A stretch of 64,000 bases of DNA from Brugia malayi (lineage: Eukaryota; Nematoda; Chromadorea; Rhabditida; Onchocercidae). This document shows positions 14,401 through 25,856 of this stretch, piece by piece. The stretch's first letter is position 1. Each line of letters begins with the position of its first letter. The notes below the pieces were generated by a model. That model was not told where the DNA came from. It did not search any database and worked only from the letters and a program-made list of their open reading frames with translations. The position numbers and the translations under genes are program-made. Where the stretch lies: contig NW_025062479.1 in assembly GCF_000002995.4 (NCBI RefSeq), forward strand, positions 15,868,721 through 15,932,720, given 5' to 3'.

Positions 14401-16833
14401 AGAAAACAAAAATTTCATTCTAGTAAAATTATACTAATTTTTTCTAGTTAAACTTTTTTATACTTAATTTCTGAAGTTTATTACTTCTATAATGCTTTTT
14501 TTCTGTCACTTATCATATTTGATAGTTCGGTATTGTTTTTTGGAATACACTTTGGTCATTTGTTACGCTATTAAGTACTAATAAATCATTTATCATTTAG
14601 GTATATATATATTTTTTTTTTGATTACATCCTTGTAATGTTTTTTTAACTAATACTTTATCATATTTAGTATTCAGTATTATTTTCCAACATAAATTTCT
14701 TTTCTTTATTTTAAATCAATTATAAATGAAATGCTAACCTGTGTAATTTATCGATGGTACTTTCCATTAAGCGATATTTCATAATTGTTTGCCATAAAAT
14801 GACACTTATTTTACCGGGTTCCATTCCGAAGAATGCACGCCAAAACGGTGAATTATTTTGCAAGCAGTTAGCATATGACTGTGATACTGATTTACATGGA
14901 CCTGTTGTTATGCAAAGAAACGTTGGCGGAATAAGTTGAATGAAGAATTTTTGCACCATTTTTTCAATTTCATTCTTTATTTGTTGTGGTGAAATATCCT
15001 TAAAAAAACATCGAAATAAGTTATAAAATTTTGTTAAATTTAAAATTTTATAATAATATTCAGACAGTGGTAATTGCTTTATTAGTTAATTGGATAAACT
15101 GAAATAATTTTTCATAATTTTTTTGTTTTAGATATTATGCTCCATTGACAAAACAAAAAATGGTATATCAGTTGCATTTCGAGTGAGATAAGAATATGCT
15201 GTATTGATCGATTGATTGATTCATTAATTAACCAATTAATTGAAAAGCTTTTAACACAAATAATATCAGAATTAAAAAAGTGATTGCTTTTTTAGTATAT
15301 TATATCTAAGTTTATTAAACAAACCGTAGTGATGAAAAGCTGATTACGAATATTATCAATAAGGGCATCGAAAGAATCGATTACAGATGATTGACCAAAT
15401 AGTCGTGGAAAATATTTTGACATTTCTTCAAATAACTTCCACCGACTTAATTCAATGAGATAAGTAATTTCTGCTAAAAATTCAACTTTTTAAACTAACA
15501 GAATTAAAACCTAATTATGCATTTAAAGATTTTGTGTCATATGTCTGTCACTTTATGTGCTGAAAATAAATATTATAATTTAACTATTATGTTATATCAT
15601 GTAAAAATAAATATAAATGACAATAACATTCCTGTTATCATTTATTATCAAACAATGACCTAAAAATTACCACTTAAATTTAAAAAATGTAACATGTTAA
15701 CTAACCGTTGACATGATGAGCAATATTTTGTAATGTGCTTACAATTCGAACTGATGAAATTTTCAACAATAATAGCAAATAGTCATCGCTTTTTTTGAAA
15801 TTTTTAACATTTTGTTCGCATAAACAACTTCGTTCGATAACTGCTTCGGTTAAATCTTTTAACGTTATCACTGTTTTATCATTTCCCTTCAAATTATATT
15901 AGCTTCCCTCAATCATTTATAAAAGATAAAAAATAAAATAAAAGAAAAGAATTGTTATCATGTGAAATACTATAAATTGTTGACAATGAAATTATTAATG
16001 AGATTTTAATTTGAAAGTAATTGGAAAATGTTTTAAAACCCTATTGTAAATATTTAGTTTGCATTTAAATTATTTAAGTTATTCGTTTTTTTTTTTTTTT
16101 TTTTGCAAATGCTTACTAAAATTACTTCTTTTTATCGGATTTAAATATAATAATCTATTATGACATGTCATTCAGACGTTAGAATATTCAAATTTTTAAA
16201 TTTAACTATCGTCAATAGTCGGTGCAATAAGCGGCTTTTTTGGCTCATTTCTTTTTGTGGTATAAACTAATAAAAATGTTCAAATCTTGATTTTTGGAAC
16301 GCAATTTCAACATTATTTTCTTCAATTTCATTTCATCATTAAATTTGATAAAAGTTAAAATACGCAGCAATTTAAACATCACATGAATGACTGAACGAAA
16401 TTTATTCAACAATTATAGACGTAATTGGATAACACGAACGGACGTGTCTAACGCCTAATCATATCATGTCATTAAATTTAAAAAATTCAAATATTATCAA
16501 TGATAGCAAATAAATAAGTGAAAAATAACTCGTATATTTGCTTATTCATTCATAATAATGAAAAGTGTATCATGGTTTTAACTACAGTAAATGTTAAATT
16601 AAATTAAATTAAGTTGAAAATTAAAATAAGTTGAAAAATTTTAAGTAAGTAAAAAAAGTAATTAGATTGAAATTTAGTTACAAAAGAAAAGAAAGGCACA
16701 AATAATAAACGAATTGATAAACCTGTACAAATATTATTGATGGTGATGATAAGATGATAATACATATGGTTATCATCAATGATAATAGTGAACGGTTGAA
16801 AGAAATTTTTAACAAATAACGAAAATATTCCAT
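10284..16833 (-). CDS. Glypican (GPI-anchored heparan sulfate proteoglycan core), seven exons
   Basis: This is a glypican core protein, a cell-surface proteoglycan that binds BMP, Wnt or Hedgehog ligands. Exons in reading order: 16833-16723, 15886-15706, 15473-15325, 14998-14739, 14320-14089, 13203-13021 and 10387-10284; all phases agree (0,1,0,2,0,0,2). Exon 1 starts MEYFRYLL and is a signal peptide. The mature part carries exactly 14 cysteines (2, 0, 3, 6, 1 and 2 in exons 2-7), the number typical of glypicans. Diagnostic stretches are CSSLC...DYCSDDCKHVMYEC in exon 5, matching the family's CxxYCxNVMxGC region, then KKCG in exon 6 and NIC...ECWNNT in exon 7, matching the usual C...CWNGT. 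I cannot decide between GPN-1-like and LON-2-like. The exon 1/2 junction uses a weak acceptor (TTTGAAG), and the C-terminus is treated separately. Confidence 0.85.
11413..11462 (+). repeat. T34-G9-A-G6 homopolymer junction
   Basis: A run of about 34 T is followed directly by nine G, one A and six G. It lies inside a glypican intron (the gap between exons 6 and 7). The G-run could form a G-quadruplex on the plus strand. It could also be a site of assembly error. Confidence 0.8.
13210..13775. repeat. Internal duplications inside a glypican intron
   Basis: Within the intron between exons 5 and 6, the stretch at about 13215-13300 (AAACATTTATTATGATAATA and onward) reappears in diverged form at about 13690-13775. 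The segment with AATTAAAATGTGCTTTT and CTAATTATCT at about 13362-13400 reappears at about 13590-13622. These are old local duplications without a recognisable element. Confidence 0.5.
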
Positions 16834-19800
16834 TATAATATGAATCGTTCGATTGGTTATAGCGGAAATATTCTTTCTTAACAAATCATCAATATCTTAT
16901 CAGTGATAAGTGACAGTGATTCAATTGCTCATTGCAAATAATAGTAATGAAGTGAGGTTGTGCAACGTATGCTTTTATCGCAAACGAAATGAAACATACA
17001 CCCTGAAATGATTCATAATTGAAGAAAATTAAAAAGAACTTAAAAAAAAGAAAACAATAATTTAGTTTTATACAATGTTTATAATAATGAAAGAGCAAAT
17101 AGTTTAGAGAATTTCTTTCGCATTTCATTCTTTGATCATTTTAACAAATCTAAAAATCTAACATTAATGGTTAGTATTCTTTAGTGTCATCAAATATAAA
17201 TATAAAGTGACATGTATAAAAAAAAAACAGCAATTTTTAAAAATTTTTCAAATTTTTCAATTTTAGTCACTTTTCATTAAAATCTGTATTTGTTCAAATG
17301 AATATTGATATTTCTCATTTTTTGCAACAAAAATGGTTTTTTCCTTTTTTTGTAGGATAATTTAGCAAAATTCATTTTTTTTTTACCTTTATTGCTCAAA
17401 AATCTTTTCTTATAATCATATAAGAACGATTATGATTCATTTTTTTTTAATTTTCAGAAATTTCCGAATCTTTTTTTCTACTCATTTCTTTTCTATTAAA
17501 ATAGCATTAGATTTAATCAGGTTAACTAGCTATAAGTTAAGAGTTAGAAGAAAAAAAATTGATTAGTAATGAATTAAAAAAAGTGAGTAGCACTAAACAA
17601 CCTGGAAAATTCGATTATTTTTTATTTATTGCTTTCATTCGTAATATTTTAAAGAAAAAAAATTTTTTTACTCAATAAATCTTAATTTTTAATCAAAATT
17701 TTTTCCGTTTTTTCGTATTTTTTTATTCAAAATTTGTTTAAATGCTTTTTCTTTTGGTTTTTCTGTTCGTTTTTTTTTTCCGTCTTTCATATAAATTATT
17801 TTTAATTCTGAATAATTGAAAAAGAATTGGCTAAAGAAAGAAATGAAGTAAAAAGAAAAAAAAGTATATTATTTCTAAATTGAATTCTTTTCTATTTTTA
17901 AAGGAATGAAAAAGATGGGAAAATAAATTTCAAATATGTGGCTGACATTATTAAATCAACTTTAGTTGTTAAGCAATCCGATTGAGTAAATATTTGATCA
18001 TTACTTCTGCATCATTTTTTTTCTTGTTAACAACTTTACATACTAAGTTACAATTTACTAAAATTTTTCAACAAATTTTAACGATTGAAATATGCTAACA
18101 TTTAATTTCAGCTAATTTATCATTTTAAATTAAGATTAAAATTAAAATATAAAAATGTAAGTTGTAAAATTAATATATGAAATTCAAAATTTGGAAGAAA
18201 AAAGGAGGAAAATACATTCATTTTCATTCAAATCTAAAATCATTTTATTTCACGTTTGCTTCACATTAAAATGGCGTCATATAGTCGCCCTCAATTTTGA
18301 CATATCCAGAAAAGAGGATCAATTGATACCAACTATTATTATTAACCTCAATCAATGATTCATCTATTAATTTGAATTTAAAATTAAGATTTCTTGTGAA
18401 AAAAAATTTTATCAAATATGATATTATTTTATATAAAAATCACTGGTATGAAAAAGATTTATTCAGATTTGAAAATTTTACTTTCTTATGTGTTATTGTA
18501 TTTTATTAATTATTGTACAACAGATATTATCACAGAAACAGTTCAAAAATTTGATTGCTTTTAACATTAAATATTTTTTAGTCAGACGTGAATATTTACA
18601 TGTGAGTATGCCTATCGCATAAATAGAATTATTTCAATAATTTCATAAATTAATCAATATTTTATATGCATTTGCATATTAATAATATGGCATATTAGAT
18701 TAGAATAATGATAATATCTTATGGACAATTTGTAACAATAATAATGGTATTAACCTTAATTAATAATAATAATGGTAATAGTGTGAAAGCTGTTAAAAGC
18801 TTTTGTTAATTTCGTTGAAACGTAATATCTGGCATATGTAATGCTAAATAATAATAATAAGTGATTGGCGACTATATCAATGACAATAAACATAATAATA
18901 ATTAGTAGTAGGCGGATAATAATAATAATAAATCTAATTTATAATGATAATGAAATAAATTAAATTACTGTAGTGAAGCAAATCCAATTTATATTTTTAG
19001 GAAGAAAAAGCTGAAATTAAAAAGTGCTAAATGAATTAATTTATCGGTTTGTGAATGTTAAAATAATCAAATAATTTAAAAATTACACCGTTATAATTTA
19101 GTGGAATTTTAATTTCTTATAAGCATAAATTAACAAAATGATGCATTGGAATAAACTGAAAATTTTCTCGAAATTTGTTTTTAATTCTTTTTCATCTTTC
19201 ATTATGCTGAAAAAAAGTAGTGACTGAAAATTAATAAAATAGGAAAAAAATTCAAAAAAGTAATTTTTTTGTTTTCTTTCGTTATTTAAAAATAAAAAAA
19301 AATTTTCCTTTCATTTCATTTAAATGTCATCTATTTACTGTTTATGTAACGTTGATAAGTCTTTTAAAAAAATCATCGATTTATCGAATATTTATGAAAA
19401 AGATTTCAATTTTAATGCCAGTACAAATTTCTTTTCTCTTTATTTTATTTATCAGATATCAGTATGGAACGTCTGATTATTTTTTATTAATTAAATGTTA
19501 TTGAAACTTTTTTCAGAATCATTTGTAGTTATAGTAATTTGAAATTATTTGAACATTCTTTCGTAATCATTAAATTCCAGCATATTAAAAGTCTCATAAT
19601 TAAGCAATATTGAAATAAATTGATTGATATGGATCATAAGTGATCAGGATATATTGATTTTAGTAAGCTTATACAAATTTCATTTTCTAAAAAAAGAAAA
19701 CAATTTCATCTACTTCTTCCATACAGCAGTCTTAAATTCGTCTTGAATTTTAATATAAAGAAAAAAGTTGAAAGCTAAGTTATCAAGTATTTACCAAGAA

Positions 19801-22800
19801 AAAAAAGTAATTAATTTGTGCTCACAAAACACAGCGAATTAAGAAATTATCTTCCTTTTATTAGTATTTCACAATGAATTATTTTAAAAATATGAAAAAT
19901 TAAGAAAAAGGAAGAAAATAAGAATTAATTAAAAATTAATAAATAATTAAAAAACAAATAATATTAAAAATATCATCAATTCAAAGGATGAAATGAAATT
20001 TCCTTAGAATTTCAATTAATTGAACTACATTTTTTAAAATATATTCATTATTATAATAATAAAACGCTGCAAATGTATTTCTTTTGCAAATATTTTGTTG
20101 CAATATAAAAACGAATGTATGCACATAAAAAATTTAAAAATTTATATGACATATTATTTGAAAAAGAGTACACTCTTAAAAGTGAATAAAGGAGAGAGAA
20201 AGAAAGAAAGGGAGATAAAAAAAGAGAGGTAATTATCATATAAGTAAATAATGATGAACAAAGTGAAAAATGAATTTAAATTGAAAGTAGCTTTATATAT
20301 TTTAAAAGATTTACTGACAAAAGCTTCCGAAGAAAAATAAAGAAAAGTTAAGATAGTATGCTAAAACAAACAAAAATTACTAGTTACTCTCTTGAAACAA
20401 TCATAATAATTTTTCATCCAGTCTTTGCCTTTTAAAACTTCAAATATACCAGTAATTATTGTCATAATAAAAATGCAATATATGTATTTTTTTTTAATTC
20501 CATAAGAATTATAGTAATAGAAAACAGTTCCTTTCTTTTTCTTTAAACTTCTGTATTTTATTATGTCAGTAAATGAAAAAAAAATTGATTAATACTTTGA
20601 TGAAAGGAATAATTGATTAACTATTGTATTAAAGAAAATGATGGCAACGCATAAAAGATTAATGAAAAGTAAATTTTTTAAGATCTTTTTTAAGATCAAA
20701 AATTATTAGTGAGTTGAAATTTTTTTTAAGTAGCAATGTAAAGATATAAAATATTTCGTGATGAATTTTTCATATTTTACTTTTTGTCATGTAATTTTGT
20801 TATAAATTATTAAAATTGTGAAGCTTAAAGTTAACGATAAAAAAACATTAGTTAATACTCTGATGAAAGGAATAATTAATTAACTTATTGAATATTGAAA
20901 GTATCTCGTTATGTTTTTTAATGCTACTTTTTTTCATTAGGATACCCAATGTAATACAGGTAATTTCGAAATGGTATGCTGAATAAGAACTTAGTTTGCA
21001 ACTTTATTGTTATTGGATAAATGGGAATTATTTGATTAATTAAAGTAACAAAAATACAAAATTATAAAATAACTTTAAATGTCTTTAAGTAAAAATAGAA
21101 TTAAAAACATCCTAAAAAACCTAGAATTAAAAACATCCTAAAATCAAGAATCAAAAACATCCTAAAATCTCTGTTTTTCAATAATTAAAATATTTTAAGT
21201 AAATTCACATAATTATGATAACAACATTTAATAACAATAACAAAAGATGAGTAATGGTAGATAATTATAATTAGTACTATAGCAATTAATGTCAGAAATT
21301 AAAATAATTGCTTATTATGTTTTTTTGTTATTATTTTTTTTAGTTTTTAAATATATGAAAATAATTTTTTTTTTTTTTTTTTTTTTGGAAAAGTGAATAT
21401 TTTGGAATTTTTGAATATAAATTAATAAAACAAAAATGCGAGTTATTACTGTAGTTGAAAAAAATTATCACATCAAATTACCAATAAAAGGCGATAAAGA
21501 GATCATTGAAGAAATTTCTCTGTAACTTATTATTTTATAGCAATTGTGAAAGAGAGAAAGAGGGAGAGAGAGAAGGAGGGAGAGGGAGAGAGCGAAAAAA
21601 GTGATAGTTAATCCCAAATGTTATAATGATAAGAATGTTTGGTGTTGTTATAGTAGTAGTAGTGAAATATTTGAGAAAACATCTGGAGATGAACCAAAAT
21701 GGCAGAAATGTAAAGAGGACAATTGTACTGAGAGAAATGTACGACTGTCAGAGAAACAATCAAGCGATTCTTATCAGCTGTCATAGCTCTAAGATTAAAG
21801 TACCATTAAATTTCTGATTTAGCTTAATCTAAAATTATTCATAATAGACTTAAAACAGCGCTTAATGATAACAGTACTCAATGGTTTCATTTTTAGGATA
21901 AAAATTGCATTTGAATAAGTTTAATAAATTTTTATACTTCAATATTACAGCAAAACAATGCACTTTGCTATAATTACAAATTTAAAATAACTAATTTTAA
22001 CCTCCATATTCGCTTAATAATAACTCATTGAATGAGTTCAACTATTATTTAGTATTTCAATTCAAAGTTTTTATTCAAATAACTTAAGCCATTTATTTAG
22101 GGAGTCGACTTAAACAATCAAGCAAATCATTCATAAATTGAATCATTTATAAATAAGCTATAAAAGCATTTTTATTATTTTATTCATAAAAATTGTTAAT
22201 GCTTTCTGCGAAATGCTTTCTTGGAGAGTAATTATATTGAAAAATGAAAATTAATTTGTGTTGCTATGAATTGAAAAAGGAAAAAAAAACGATGAAGTGA
22301 AATAAAAATATAAAATTGAGTAGAAAAGTTTGAATACCAGATTAATTATTAAATTCTTTTAAAGTATAGCCATTTCAGTTTGCCAAAACTTTAATTTGTA
22401 AATTAACCTGGTCAGTTGAATGAATTGCTTAACAAAATATTTAATCTATTAGAATTTCAAAAATAAATATATGGTATTTTTTTAAGCTAACATTAGCTTC
22501 TTCGAGTTTTTCGGTTCCATCAAAATAAAAGTCTGCTTCAGGTAAATGAAATTTTTACTTGATTTATGGTAAAATTTAAAGATAGTAATGATATGAAGAG
22601 GCTGAATAAATTTCCAAATAAATATTCAAATACTTTTATCATAATGTAATTAAACATTTTTCACTTATACAAAATTATTAAAATGCCTAAATGATGTAAA
22701 TTCTACTGTTATAAATGAAACGAATATACAATTAGGCTCTGTTATATATCGTAAAAAGCCTAGTTCATCGAATATTCTTAAAAAAAGTTCTTCTTAAAAA

Positions 22801-24740
22801 TGAAGTTAAATTACATTTTTTTTCTCTCTTAAAAATGAAATTAAATTACAAATCAATGAGTTAAAAATAAATTTTCTACTAAAATAACCGAAAAAATGCA
22901 TAATTAGTCTTATTTGGCATATAAATAATTACTATGGGTATTACAAGTAAAATTAAATATATAGGTGACTAGATAGATTATTGATTCTTTAACTTGAAGT
23001 TTTAGTTTTGGCAGAAATATATACATTCTATACAAACTTATAATATATAATGTATTATTAGTGAGAATTTCGTCGTAATATTTCAAGGAAATATTTAAAC
23101 TTTCACAATCCAACGGTCACTTATATATTCTTTCTTTTTTTTTCTTTTAATTTGCTTACTTTTGTTGAAAAACAACAATATAAGAATTAAGATACAATAA
23201 ACAAAACTTTTTTTTTTTTTTTGTTTAGAAGGCGATAAGATGAAATTTTAATATTGACAATATCAATCTGATAAAACAATTGATTTCGAAAATAAATTCA
23301 ACCATTGTTTCGATTTTTTTTTAAATTGTTTAAATTGTATTGCATTAAAACACCTATCTCTCATTTAAGGAATTATCCATTTGATTAATCTGATTAAGTT
23401 ATACAATAAAATTTCATTCAGAAGAAATATTTTGCATGAAATTTTATTAGACATTTTGAATTTAAAGTAAAATGATGTCGTATTTCGGTTTACTATCTTT
23501 GTTCAATAATATCATAAACCTTTTAAGATAAAGAAAATAACCTTGTGAGTAGCAAAGCCTTATGGATAAAAATTGAGAAATAATCAACAAATAAGCATAG
23601 CATTTGGAGTATATCAGTTGAATGTAGGTCAAATAGTACAAAATGAAAAACATAATCGAATAGGAAAAAATTTAAAAGAATGAGCAATTTTACAATTTTT
23701 CAAATCATAATGTGAATAAATTGACTATATGTTGTGAAAGGTCGTATGATTTTTGAAATATCAAATTGAACAAATCAAGTATCAAAAGATGAAAATGAAA
23801 AAAGAGAAATTGAAATGAAGAGAGGATGTTAAAAATTCAGGGAGAAATTTCAGAAAATCCGTTTCAAAAGAAAAATCAAAAATAAATGACTTTTGTATTT
23901 CACAAAGCAAATTTAAAAAAAAGAAAAAAGAAGGAACTAAGAAGGATGAATGAAAGAATAAAAATACAAAAAAAAAAAAACAATAAAAGTAACCGTCTTT
24001 TTTCTATTATTATCATTTTTGTGTTGTTATTGCTATTGCTATCGCTCTAATGGGAAAATGAAATTCTGGTGAGAATTTTGAATTGGATAGGATTAGATAA
24101 ATTGATGAGCATTAATCGTAATAGCAAATGATAGAGTAGTACAAACTGTTGCATCAGTAGCACTATTGAGTTTAGTAATGTAAATTGTCGCAGCGAGTGA
24201 TTGATGAGATGATCGTCATTGAATGTCGTCAAATTGAGGACCTCCTAAACGATATGGTTTTCTTTTAGCATTAAAAGCAATCATTCTTTCATTTTATGGT
24301 TAGATATTTCATGCAGATTTGTAATAATATTACACAAATTTTCATCTTTAACTTAATTTTAATGAATGGATCAATTTTTGAAAAAAAAGAAAAATTGTCC
24401 ATGAATTTTTCAAATGTTATAAATTATCATCTATAAACAGTTCAATATCAACTAAATAAATTGATTCATATTTATTAAAATATGTTACAAGGGTGCAATT
24501 TCATTAGAAATATTTGATAGACTACATAAATGTTGATTTTATGGAAATTTGATACTTCTAAATTGATATAACTTTCAAATTGATAAATTCAAAACTCAAA
24601 AATAATCACTTTTGTGGTTGGATAGATAAGTGATAATTTGATCATGGCTTAGTTTTGTAAACAAAGATTTGTGAAAGTAAAAAGATCAATGCTGGATATG
24701 CGAGTGATGTTGTAAAAGGTAAAACAGATAGACAATATTG
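16834..24740. other. A+T-rich intergenic stretch without a recognised gene
   Basis: I see no conserved coding sequence. The stretch holds AAT/ATA trinucleotide tracts near 18720-18950, a poly-T run near 21369-21386, and a (GA)n-type polypurine tract at about 21548-21600. That tract is followed by an open frame of about 60 codons with five cysteines and no recognisable similarity. The glypican promoter should lie at the left edge, but I could not identify it. Confidence 0.5.
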
Positions 24741-25856
24741 GTTGGTGCTAGCGCAGCGGATAAAGTTATCGTGTTTTCTTCACGAGACAAATACTACATA
24801 CGCTCTCAAAGACGGTAACGGTCTTAGGATGGTTGTCACCATGACGCTTGATTAGAGGCCAAAGTGGACCAATGACACCTTGGTCAATGTGTCCTAAACT
24901 AAGAGATTATTTCAAGCAATTCTTGTACCTCTTTTTTGGGACACAAACTTACTGCGTGGTGAGTTCGCTGTAGCATAGGATCTCAGAGAGACAATAATCT
25001 TCCATCTTGAAGACGTGACCCGTCCAGTATATCTGTCTCTTAAGTAACGTGACCTCTGTACTAGTAAGCTTACTTGTTGAGGGCGATATATTGGTCATCT
25101 GGGCAGTGTAGCTAAGTAAGGTGTGTGAAATCAACAACCTAATGCAAACATTCAAGGCGTCATAAGTGGTGGCAGTGAATTTCCTTGGGTAACAATGCCT
25201 AGTCTGTAGATTGTCTTCATCGAATCAGTCTTTGGATTTCTTTGATGTGAACCCTAGGCATTCTGTGGAGACTGCCGGATACTATTTTTGATGATTAGCC
25301 AGAAGGTTGCAGGGAAGGAATCCATAAAGTGACCTACAAGTCCAGTTTGAAGTTTGCCCGGAAATTGTTTTTTATTGCAATAATTTCAAGATTATTGCTT
25401 TAGGCCTTTTCGTGCGTTATCTCTTTTAGGTTTGCCCTGAAAGAGACTGAGTTTGCATCGCACAAGGCGGTCATCTCTGCTTTACTCGGATATGGCAAAC
25501 ACCGGGAATGCACCTTTGACGCACTAATCTGTAGTCGATCAGGTGATCAAGGATGCGTTCAGGTTGTTTTTAGGCTGTCTTCCTGCAGGAAGATAATTTT
25601 AACCATAAGCTGTCTCACCCGAAAAGTCCATGTAGACGCGAAACTCTACGGGAGTGACCACTGTCATTGCTGTTTTTTACATCCACGTTTACCCAATTTC
25701 ATTCTGGGCTTCCTACTCCGAGATTGACATTAAAATCGCCAAGAATTATGTTCTTTTTTGTGTATAGAAAAAATTGTGTGCAGAAAAAACGGCCAAAGGT
25801 CAGTGCAATATGATTTGCCCTGCAGACTCATAGTAAAGCAGATATGTTAAACAGGA
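24741..25856 (-). mobile_element. Degenerate, internally deleted non-LTR retrotransposon fragment
   Basis: Read on the minus strand, this carries broken pieces of a LINE-type ORF2 in the right order. First comes KKNIILGDFNV (25740-25726 covers GDFNV), the end of the endonuclease motif. Next is HLIDYRLVRQRC...RVKQR (about 25550-25480), like the IDHILI...R linker, then KSKD(stop)FDEDN (about 25220). After that comes LLKRQIYWTGHVFKMED (about 25050-25005), which matches the RRRQLRWAGHVVRM signature near the C-terminus, and KKRYKNCLK...GHIDQG (about 24940-24890). Several stops interrupt it. Only about 400 bases separate the endonuclease end from the C-terminal signature, so the reverse transcriptase core is missing. 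The family is RTE/CR1-like, not resolved. Base composition is clearly richer in G+C than its surroundings. Its right edge coincides with the start of the duplicated block at 25857. Confidence 0.75.

Noticed and set aside
14065..14939. Plus-strand frames at 14065-14247 and 14754-14939
   Set aside because: They are antisense to glypican exons 5 and 4, whose minus-strand phases and cysteine pattern are convincing.
24741..24820. A functional tRNA-Glu gene
   Set aside because: A-box-like sequence and a 5-bp hairpin are present, but there is no T arm, B box or acceptor stem.
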